NCBI GenBank assembly: GCA_030613025.1
Contig: JAUWMT010000027.1
Coordinates: 1 to 38,241, forward strand
DNA length: 38,241 bases
Direction: 5' to 3'
Source: Candidatus Cloacimonadota bacterium
Lineage (GTDB): Bacteria > Cloacimonadota > Cloacimonadia > JGIOTU-2
This document shows positions 16,145-23,345 of the stretch, in pieces. The notes below the pieces were generated by a model. That model saw only the letters and a program-made list of their open reading frames with translations, did no database searches and had not been told where the DNA came from. The position numbers and the translations under genes were made by a program. Each line of letters begins with the position of its first letter. The stretch's first letter is position 1.

Positions 16145-16158
16145 AAATGGAGTGACTA

Positions 16159-18504
16159 ATGGATAATTTAAAATATGTTGGAAAATCAGTTGTCAGAATT
16201 GATGGAAAAGAAAAAGTAAGCGGTGCAACTCGTTTTACCGATGATCTCGAATACGGACCGAATATGCATTATGCTGCTCTTGTGGAAAGCACGGAATCTC
16301 ACGCTATTATCAAAAACATAGATACTTCCGAAGCAGAAAAATATCCGGGCGTGATCGCTGTGTTTGCAGGTAGGGATTTTCCCTATAAATTCGGACTCTA
16401 TATGAAGGACAGGTATATCTTTGCTATGGATAAAGTCCGATTTGTTGGTGAACAGATCGCAGCAGTTGTTTCCCGCGATAAGAGAATTGCAGAACGAGCA
16501 GCAAAACTGGTAAAGGTAGAGTACGAGCCGCTGCCAGCAATTTTTGATCAGATGGAATCGCTCAAAGAGGATGCCTTTCTCATTCATCCCGACCTTGGTA
16601 ACTATATCCATGTTCCCTGGTTTTTCCCCAAAGCAAAGACCAATATTGCCCATTGGCGTAAGACCAGAAGAGGTGATGTGGAAAAGGGCTTTGCAGAAGC
16701 GGATTATATTCTTGAAGACATTTACCGTGTTCCCCGATATGCACATTGTCCGATTGAAACTCACGCTGCAGTAGGTTTGTGCGATCTGTCCGGCAGATTG
16801 ACGGTCTGGGCTTCATCGCAATCACCCCATACGCAAAGAAATTTATTTGTAGAAGCCCTTGCTCCGCTTGGTTTTACTCATAAAGATGTTCGTGTGATAG
16901 CTCCTCCGATCGGTGGGGGATTCGGTGGGAAAGCCGGAGTCTCGATGGAAATCCTCGCTGCTGCAATGGCAACCAAGCTGAAAGGAAACCCCGTGCAGGT
17001 TATCTGGTCACGCGAGAAAGAATTTTATAATACTTCACAACGGCTCGGTGTCATAGCCAAATTGAAGATCGGTGTGAAAAAGGACGGCACTTTCACAGCA
17101 ATCGATCACCGTCTGTACTGGGATGCGGGAGCTTCTGCAGAATACGGAGCAAATGTAGTCAATGCCATCGGATTATCAGCGACCGGACCATACCGCTTCC
17201 CAAATATTCTCATAGATTCGGTTTGCTTGTACACGAATCTTCCTCCATGCGGAGCGTATCGCGGATTTGGATATTCGGAATTCATGTTCGGATTGGAGTC
17301 ACATATAGACAGAATTGCTTCTCATCTCAAGCTGGATCCTGTCGCACTCAGGAGAAAAAACGCGATCAAAGAAGGAGATATACTGGCTTATGGTGTGCCC
17401 ATGAATCCAAGCGGATTGTTGCAAGCTATTGATGCGGTTGCAAAGGAGATCAAGTGGGGGGAAAAGGTGAAATCCGATGATCCGAATAAAGTTATTGGAA
17501 AGGGATTTTCTCTGCTCTGGAAAGCTCCTGCCATGCCGCCCAATGCATCTTCTGCCGCATTCATCAAATTCAGTGAGGATGGAAGTATAAACATTCTGGT
17601 TTCGGGCATGGATATGGGACAGGGATTTCTTACAGTCATGGCTCAGATAGCTGCTGAGATACTCACTGTTCCGGTTTCCAAGATAAGGACGGAAAACCCG
17701 GATACTGATAGGAATCCGTACGAATGGCAGACTGTCGCATCCCACGTAACCTGGTCATGCGGAAATGCAGTGAGGAATGCAGCTCTGGACGCACGGGATC
17801 AGATATTTGATGTCGTTTCCCGAACCTTTGACCATCCAAAAGAGATGCTGTTTTTAGAAGATGAAAAAGTCAAATGCAAAACTAAAAAAAGCTTCGAACT
17901 TCCACTCAAGGATTTTGTTATTAACGGCATTCAGGCAGATGACGGCACGTTCAAGGGCGGACCAATTCTCGGCAGAGGGATTTTCATGCCCGAGTTCACC
18001 TCTGCGAATAGTGATCCCGAAACAAGCCAGGGCGGACATCCAAATGTGCATTACACAGTTGGTGCAGCAGCGATAATTCTTGAAGTCGATAAAGAAACAG
18101 GTAAGATGCATGTCAAAAAAGTGGCGGAAGCGATCGATGCAGGCAAAGCGATAAATCCTGATCTTGTCAACGGGCAGATAACCGGCGGTTTGCTGCAGGG
18201 ACTTTCCACAGTGCTTTATGAAGATATGAGATATGATGAAAAAGGAAAACTTTTGAATCCGAATTTCACTGATTATAAAATTCCGACTTCAAAGGATGTT
18301 CCTGATGAGATCGTACCAATTATTATTGAAGTACCTCAGCCGGACGGACCCTTTGGCGCACGCGGCGTAGGCGAGCACACGATGATACCAGCAGCGCCGA
18401 TGGTCGCAAATGCAGTTCAGGATGCGCTTGGAATAAGGATCAAAACTATGCCGATCACTGCGGAAAAAGTGGCGATGGCAAACTTAAAGAAAAAGGAGAA
18501 ATAG
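16159..18504 (+). CDS. Molybdenum hydroxylase, molybdopterin-binding catalytic subunit
   Basis: A 781-residue large subunit of the xanthine dehydrogenase/CO dehydrogenase family, which hydroxylates N-heterocycles or aldehydes with oxygen from water. Visible: the N-terminal hammerhead domain (VVRIDGKEKVSGATRFTDD), the GGGFGGK loop (252-258), AYRGFG (366-371), GMDMGQGFLTVMAQIAAE and the PFGARGVGEHTMIPAAPM segment with the base Glu739. Its AYRGFG sequence does not match the AYXSFR loop of CO dehydrogenases, arguing against CO as substrate. GGAG precedes the ATG. The CoA-transferase gene begins at the next base after the stop. Substrate assignment to a purine-like ring rests on context only. Confidence 0.88.
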   Translation: MDNLKYVGKSVVRIDGKEKVSGATRFTDDLEYGPNMHYAALVESTESHAIIKNIDTSEAEKYPGVIAVFAGRDFPYKFGLYMKDRYIFAMDKVRFVGEQIAAVVSRDKRIAERAAKLVKVEYEPLPAIFDQMESLKEDAFLIHPDLGNYIHVPWFFPKAKTNIAHWRKTRRGDVEKGFAEADYILEDIYRVPRYAHCPIETHAAVGLCDLSGRLTVWASSQSPHTQRNLFVEALAPLGFTHKDVRVIAPPIGGGFGGKAGVSMEILAAAMATKLKGNPVQVIWSREKEFYNTSQRLGVIAKLKIGVKKDGTFTAIDHRLYWDAGASAEYGANVVNAIGLSATGPYRFPNILIDSVCLYTNLPPCGAYRGFGYSEFMFGLESHIDRIASHLKLDPVALRRKNAIKEGDILAYGVPMNPSGLLQAIDAVAKEIKWGEKVKSDDPNKVIGKGFSLLWKAPAMPPNASSAAFIKFSEDGSINILVSGMDMGQGFLTVMAQIAAEILTVPVSKIRTENPDTDRNPYEWQTVASHVTWSCGNAVRNAALDARDQIFDVVSRTFDHPKEMLFLEDEKVKCKTKKSFELPLKDFVINGIQADDGTFKGGPILGRGIFMPEFTSANSDPETSQGGHPNVHYTVGAAAIILEVDKETGKMHVKKVAEAIDAGKAINPDLVNGQITGGLLQGLSTVLYEDMRYDEKGKLLNPNFTDYKIPTSKDVPDEIVPIIIEVPQPDGPFGARGVGEHTMIPAAPMVANAVQDALGIRIKTMPITAEKVAMANLKKKEK

Positions 18505-19695
18505 ATGGCTAAACCATTAGAAGGTGTTAAAGTTCTTGATCTCACCCGTGTTCTTGCGGGTCCTTATTGCACGCTAATTTTATGTGATCTCGGAGCTGAA
18601 GTTGTAAAGGTTGAAATCCCCCAAAGTGGTGATGATGCCAGGCATTACGGTCCTTTCAAAAACAAGCAAAGTCTATATTTTTTGAGTTTGAACAGAGCAA
18701 AGAAAAGTATTACTTTGAATCTTAAAACTGAAGAAGGAAAAGCAATTTTGAAAGATCTGGTCAAAGATTTTGATGTCCTTGTAGAAAATTTTCGCCCCGG
18801 AACCATGGAAAAATTGGGTTTGGGTTATGATATATTGGAGAAAATCAATCCAAAATTGATCTATGCAGCTTGTTCCGGTTTTGGACATACAGGACCGGAT
18901 TCCAAAAAACCGTCTTATGATCTTCTTGCTCAGGCAAGAGGAGGAATTATGAGCATTACTGGCTGGCCTGATAGTCTTCCAACACGAGTGGGCATATCGA
19001 TCGGTGACATTACAGCGGGATTATTCACAGCAATTGGGATAAGTTCTGCTCTCTATCAAAGAGAAAAAACAGGGAAAGGACAAATGATCGATGTGGCTAT
19101 GCTGGATTGTCAGGTTGCAATTTTGGAAAATGCACTTGCTCGTTTTCAAGTGGAAGGCAGATCGCCCACACCGATCGGCAATCGTCATCCCACGGTCAGT
19201 CCCTTCCAGGTATTCATGGCAAAAGATGACTACTTCGTACTTCCTATTGGGAACGACAAACTCTGGATGAAATTTTGTAATGCAATTGGTAAAGAAGAAT
19301 GGATCAAGGATAGTAAATTTGCTACAAATAAAGCTAGAAATAATAATCTGGAAATCCTGATACCATTGCTTGAAGAACTTTTCTTAACCAAAAAAGCTTC
19401 AGAGTGGATTGAACTTATAGAAGAAGGGGGAATCCCCTGTGGTCCGATCAATACAATTGAAAAAGTTATGAATGATAAGCAGGTTCATGCGAGAAATATG
19501 ATCGTTGAAGTGGAAGATGAAAAAGCCGGAACTATCAAAATTGCAGGCAATCCTATAAAGATGACGTCGATTCCTGAAGAGAGAAAACGCAAACCTGCGC
19601 CAAAACTCGGTATGCATACAAAAGATGTGCTTGTAAAGTACCTCGGTTTTGATGAGAATAAGATAAAACAATTGAAAGAAGATGGTGTGATTTAA
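18505..19695 (+). CDS. Class III CoA-transferase (CaiB/BaiF family)
   Basis: A 396-residue CoA-transferase. It opens with LEGVKVLDLTRVLAGPYCTLILCDLGAEVVKVE split by the usual small-residue turn, followed by RAKKSITLNLKTEEGK, LVENFRPGTMEKLGLGY and ISIGDITAGLFTAIGISSAL containing the predicted catalytic Asp168. GGIPCGPINTIEKV and LGMHTKDVLVKYLG complete the family pattern. The family includes formyl-CoA:oxalate CoA-transferase; here a role in activating a carboxylate end product such as oxalate is attractive but unproven. AAGGAG is placed just before the ATG, inside the end of the previous gene. Confidence 0.87.
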   Translation: MAKPLEGVKVLDLTRVLAGPYCTLILCDLGAEVVKVEIPQSGDDARHYGPFKNKQSLYFLSLNRAKKSITLNLKTEEGKAILKDLVKDFDVLVENFRPGTMEKLGLGYDILEKINPKLIYAACSGFGHTGPDSKKPSYDLLAQARGGIMSITGWPDSLPTRVGISIGDITAGLFTAIGISSALYQREKTGKGQMIDVAMLDCQVAILENALARFQVEGRSPTPIGNRHPTVSPFQVFMAKDDYFVLPIGNDKLWMKFCNAIGKEEWIKDSKFATNKARNNNLEILIPLLEELFLTKKASEWIELIEEGGIPCGPINTIEKVMNDKQVHARNMIVEVEDEKAGTIKIAGNPIKMTSIPEERKRKPAPKLGMHTKDVLVKYLGFDENKIKQLKEDGVI

Positions 19696-21012
19696 TTGAT
19701 GTTTATTTCTGAATGTTCGTTGTCCAAGATAATCTCCCAGTTACAGAAAATGGAACTAACACCGGAAAATTTAGTTGATGAACTTTGTGACAAAATAGAC
19801 AGATGGGATGCAAATATCCAAGCTTTCATTCCTGAACTCGATAGAAGAGAACGCCTGCATAAAGATGTGAAAGAGTTGTACAAGCAATTTCCAAACCCTG
19901 ATTCAAGACCTGTAATGTTTGGAATTCCTGTTGGAATTAAGGAAATTTTTCATGTCGATGGATTTCCGACAAAAGCCGGTTCAGATCTGCCTTCGGAAGT
20001 TCTCAAAGGAAAAGAGGCAACTGTTGTTTCGAAGTTGAAAAAAGCCGGTGCTTTGATCTTAGGTAAAACCGTTACAACCGAATTTGCATATTTTCATCCC
20101 GGAGCTACCTGTAATCCGAATAATTTTGAACATACTCCAGGCGGATCGAGCAGCGGGTCTGCTGCTGCGGTGGCATCCGGATTTTGCCCTTTGGCATTGG
20201 GTACTCAGACTATTGGTTCTATTTCACGTCCCGCAGCATATTGTGGTGTAATCGGCTTCAAACCAAGTTTTGGTAGGATTCCGACTTCTGGCGTCATCCC
20301 GTTTTCTCCATCGGCTGATCATGTTGGTTTTTTTACTCAGGATATAAAAGGAAGTCAGATAATTTCTTCCGTTTTGTGTGATAACTGGAATGCTGAAGCT
20401 TCGATTTCAGAAAAACTTCCTATATTGGGAATTCCGAGTGGGAACTATCTGAAGCAAGCTTCAATAGATATCTTAATAAGTTTTGATAAAACGATCAATA
20501 AATTAAAAAATGCAGGTTTTCAAGTTAAAACAACATCGGCTTTTACAAATATAGATGAGATCAATTTTCTGCATCGGGAGATGATTTCGTATGAATTTAC
20601 ACAAGTTCATGAAAGCTGGTATAGTTCGTTTAAAACAAAATATAGCCAAGCTTCAATCGATCTTATCAAAAAAGGAAGAGTTGTTTCTCCTGACAAATTT
20701 ATGAAGACAAAAAGCGGAAGAGAAGTACTCCGAAATAAATTAAAAAAGCTGAGCTCTGAAAATGAAATTGATCTCTGGATATCACCTTCTGCCACATCCA
20801 CTGCTCCCAAGGGATTGAAATCTACCGGTGATCCCGCTATGAACTTGCCATGGACTTATGCCGGAGTACCAACTCTGTCTATTCCTTTTGGAATGTTGGA
20901 TGGGATGCCTTACGGAATACAGTTTGCCAGGAACTTTGGAGAAGATGAAAGTTTGTTTTATCTAGTAAATCAGATATTAAAAAAATGTGGAATAAGAAAT
21001 ATTAATTCATAA
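19696..21012 (+). CDS. Amidase-signature hydrolase
   Basis: A 438-residue amidase of the Ser-cisSer-Lys family. The catalytic set is complete: Lys82 in FGIPVGIKEIFHVDG, cis-Ser151 in PGGSSSGSAAAVASG and nucleophile Ser175 in LGTQTIGSISRPAAYCG; the 24-residue spacing between the two serines fits the family. It starts at TTG 19696 or, more likely, the adjacent ATG 19699, immediately after the CoA-transferase stop, and is the last gene of the operon. Candidate substrates are an amide or ureide from the ring-opened compound, or oxamate itself. Confidence 0.87.
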   Translation: MMFISECSLSKIISQLQKMELTPENLVDELCDKIDRWDANIQAFIPELDRRERLHKDVKELYKQFPNPDSRPVMFGIPVGIKEIFHVDGFPTKAGSDLPSEVLKGKEATVVSKLKKAGALILGKTVTTEFAYFHPGATCNPNNFEHTPGGSSSGSAAAVASGFCPLALGTQTIGSISRPAAYCGVIGFKPSFGRIPTSGVIPFSPSADHVGFFTQDIKGSQIISSVLCDNWNAEASISEKLPILGIPSGNYLKQASIDILISFDKTINKLKNAGFQVKTTSAFTNIDEINFLHREMISYEFTQVHESWYSSFKTKYSQASIDLIKKGRVVSPDKFMKTKSGREVLRNKLKKLSSENEIDLWISPSATSTAPKGLKSTGDPAMNLPWTYAGVPTLSIPFGMLDGMPYGIQFARNFGEDESLFYLVNQILKKCGIRNINS

Positions 21013-21285
21013 TGCAGACTGCAAGATGTAAACAGGAAACGTAAAGTTCTGAGTATTCACGAGCAACAAACTCAAAGATAATAAACACGAATTTTTCCCA
21101 TCTATTCCGTCTTCGCTATGCTTCGACGCGACAAGTAAGAGGGGTGGATTCCAACTTGCCGGTCCCGTGAAATCTCATCTTTATGTATTTCACTTGGATT
21201 GGAAGACGGGGTGTGTTTATTTAATAGACTTTCCTCAAGATTACACACTTTATCCGGATTACACTCTCAAGAGAAGAATTTTCCT

Positions 21286-21310
21286 CGTGCCTAAGTTGTA
21301 CTTGGGCACG
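21286..21310. repeat. REP-like hairpin in the amidase-rho gap
   Basis: The arms CGTGCCTAAG and CTTGGGCACG flank a five-base loop and pair completely with one G-U wobble. It lies in 21013-21337, a spacer without a gene I can support. That spacer also has TCTTCGCTATGCTTCGACGC (21110-21129), similar to the repeats at 37494 and 37683, a GTGAAAT/ATTTCAC dyad (21167-21193), and AATTCCCCAATTCACTAATT, shared with the 301-bp repeat upstream of allH. Confidence 0.6.
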
Positions 21311-21337
21311 CAAGAATTAATTCCCCAATTCACTAAT

Positions 21338-22417
21338 TTACAGATTGTTTATCAGCTCATCGTTGTCTTTATAATTCCTCACCAATTCCTTCAATTTCAA
21401 AATCGCATCCACCTTACCAAGCTGTAATAGTGATTTCCTCAACTTGTTGATCTTCACGAGTTGCTCAGCCGGTACTAGCAATTCTTCCTTCCTTGTTCCA
21501 CTTTCCAGAATATTGATCGCAGGATACATTCGCTGATCAGCGATTTCTCTATCGAGGATGATCTCACAATTGCCTGTGCCTTTGAATTCCTGAAAGATTA
21601 TCTCATCCATACGCGAGCCCGTGTCAGTGAGAATGGTAGCCAGGATCGTGCACGAGCCGCCATCCTGAATATTTCGCGCCAGTCCGAACAATTTGCGAGG
21701 TAACTCGAGTGCGGACGAGCCCAATCCGCCGGACATCGTTCTGCTTTGGGGATTCCGCTCACTGCTGTTGTATGCCCGTCCCATACGCGTCAAACTGTCC
21801 AGCAAAATGACTGTATCATGTCCGCATTCCAGTTCCACTTTGATGTGATCGATCAGGAAATTGGAAAGCAGTACATGGGAATTCAGTCCCTGATCAAAGG
21901 AACTGTGAAAGACCTGCACATTAGTATTTTGTTTGAAGGAAGTAACTTCCTCAGGGCGTTCGTCTATGAGAAGCACGATTGCACGTATATTTGGATCGAT
22001 ATGTACCAATGTATTTGCCATCTGCTCGAGAAGGACTGTTTTGCCTGCCCTAGGAGGAGAAACGATCAAACCGCGTGTACCTTTGCCGATCGGTATCATC
22101 AGGTCGATGATGCGCAGAGAATCATACTCGGAAGCTCCGAAATCGAATTTCTCATCGGGGTTGATAGGCAGCAGTTCAGCAAAGGGTGTGCGGTTACGGA
22201 ACTCATCCGGTTCCATGTCGCAGATCTTTATGACCTTTTCAATTCTTCGTCCTCTTACTTCGCAGGTGAGCCGTACGCCGTTTACCAGCTTGTATTGAGA
22301 AATGAGCCGATAGGGGAAATCGTAATATGCCATGTTCTTATCAAAAGGGCATTCCCACAAAATGGGCTTATGATTATGAGGAATATTTAATAATCCGTGA
22401 AAGGTTTTTGTTGTCAT
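21338..22417 (-). CDS. rho: Transcription termination factor Rho, short form
   Basis: A 359-residue RecA-fold helicase clearly of the Rho family. P-loop PPRAGKT (121-127), DERPEEV (152-158), Walker B DTVILLDSLTR (201-211), SGGLGSSALELPRKLFG, and EFKGTGNCEIILDR with the R-loop and arginine-finger region. E. coli Rho is 419 residues; this one lacks the N-terminal helical Rho_N domain. The RNA-binding cold-shock part is poorly conserved: HNHKPILW stands where GFGFLR is usual, and the strand that normally reads like DIYVS is YYDFPYRLIS. A stop codon four codons upstream of ATG 22417 rules out a longer start. No good ribosome binding site is seen. It could be the main Rho or a divergent paralogue. 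Confidence 0.9.
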   Translation of the reverse strand: MTTKTFHGLLNIPHNHKPILWECPFDKNMAYYDFPYRLISQYKLVNGVRLTCEVRGRRIEKVIKICDMEPDEFRNRTPFAELLPINPDEKFDFGASEYDSLRIIDLMIPIGKGTRGLIVSPPRAGKTVLLEQMANTLVHIDPNIRAIVLLIDERPEEVTSFKQNTNVQVFHSSFDQGLNSHVLLSNFLIDHIKVELECGHDTVILLDSLTRMGRAYNSSERNPQSRTMSGGLGSSALELPRKLFGLARNIQDGGSCTILATILTDTGSRMDEIIFQEFKGTGNCEIILDREIADQRMYPAINILESGTRKEELLVPAEQLVKINKLRKSLLQLGKVDAILKLKELVRNYKDNDELINNL

Positions 22418-22529
22418 TGAGCCGACTCAGAACGAGAAGGGATTACTGTCAAGAAAGGAAGAAATATGAAGAGCGAGGAGCGAAGAGAGAGGAGAGAAGA
22501 ATTTACCACCCGACTACATTACATTACGC

Positions 22530-22600
22530 CGAGGCAGGCGAAATACACGAAAAATACGAAAAGAAGGAATAAGAAAAAGGGCTAAGAAATAATTTAAACA
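22530..22600 (+). repeat. CACGAAA-type dispersed repeat upstream of the RRM gene
   Basis: GGCAGGCGAAATACACGAAA starts a stretch whose 3' extension, with AATTAATTAAAAATTGA and AGGGGAAGGAATTA, is matched at 37748-37870. The surrounding spacer 22418-22864 also has a purine-rich GAGGAGCGAAGAGAG stretch (22478-22492) like the one at 35471, and TTCTTGACG at 22710-22718 that may be a -35 for the RRM gene. No gene is supported in it. Confidence 0.5.
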
Positions 22601-22864
22601 ATTAATTAAAAATTGATATTAGGGGAAGGAATTATATAAATAATTAAGCAAAATTAAATTGGATTTTTATGTGGCTGTGGAAGTAAAACATTAATTTTAT
22701 TATCAGAATTCTTGACGACATTAATTTTTAATTTTTTTTTATACCTTAATTACAAAGTAAGTTAAGGAAAATAAGTTCAGAATATTTAAGATTGAAAGTA
22801 GATTTTTTTACGTCTATTCTTCATGATAAGTATGAGAACAAGAAAAAATAGGAGAATAGAAAGA

Positions 22865-23134
22865 ATGCAAGGTAAAAAACTCTATGTGGGTAATCTTGAT
22901 TATTCAGTTACAAAAGACGATCTCTCAGAATTATTTGCTGAGTGCGGCGAAGTTACTGAAGTTATTGTCATTGACGGAAAAGGTTTTGGATTTGTAGAAA
23001 TGAAAGAACCTGCTGAAGCTGAAAAAGCAATTGCTGACTTGGATGGAAAAGACCTTAAAGGTCGTTCCTTAAAAGTCAATGAAGCACGTCCGAAAAGAGA
23101 TAATCGCAGAGACTTTGGTAGAAGATCTTATTAG
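22865..23134 (+). CDS. RRM-domain RNA-binding protein
   Basis: An 89-residue single RNA-recognition-motif protein of the bacterial/cyanobacterial RbpG-like type. RNP2 is LYVGNL (residues 6-11) and RNP1 is KGFGFVEM (39-46), with the aromatic pair in place for RNA stacking. A short basic tail rich in Arg (75-89) follows. The frame is open from 22823, but ATG 22865 with GGAG 10 bases upstream gives the normal N-terminus. Such proteins are often cold- or stress-induced and may act as RNA chaperones. It is a single gene with its own terminator. Confidence 0.9.
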   Translation: MQGKKLYVGNLDYSVTKDDLSELFAECGEVTEVIVIDGKGFGFVEMKEPAEAEKAIADLDGKDLKGRSLKVNEARPKRDNRRDFGRRSY

Positions 23135-23160
23135 AGAATCAAGTATTGTCACTTAAGAAT

Positions 23161-23194
23161 GGCATGATCATTAATTTGGTCATGCCTTTTTTTT
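23161..23194 (+). terminator. Rho-independent terminator of the RRM gene
   Basis: The hairpin GGCATGATC / GGTCATGCC (one G-U pair, 8-base loop) is followed by eight T at 23187-23194. It lies 26 bases after the RRM stop codon. Confidence 0.88.
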
Positions 23195-23280
23195 GATAAC
23201 TGATCTGAGAGATAAGGGCATTCCGACAATGACAAATTGCTAATTACAAATTTACCAATTCACTAACTCACCATTTTAAA

Positions 23281-23345
23281 AATTCTTGACAACAATGGAA
23301 GGAAAATTACGAAAATGAGTAAGAAATTGAAATCATGCTGTTTTC
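23281..23345. repeat. hsdR 3' flank, second copy of the 4031-4097 repeat
   Basis: About 90% identical by eye to 4031-4097. It covers the last codons of hsdR (Lys-Thr-Ala-stop, 23333-23344) and about 50 bases beyond. Confidence 0.5.

Noticed and set aside
21167-21427. 86-codon plus-strand frame at the rho 3' end
   Set aside because: It consists of intergenic repeats and antisense of rho; no protein-like features.
23195-23280. Possible further gene between the RRM terminator and hsdR
   Set aside because: Too short and made of AATTCAC-type repeats.
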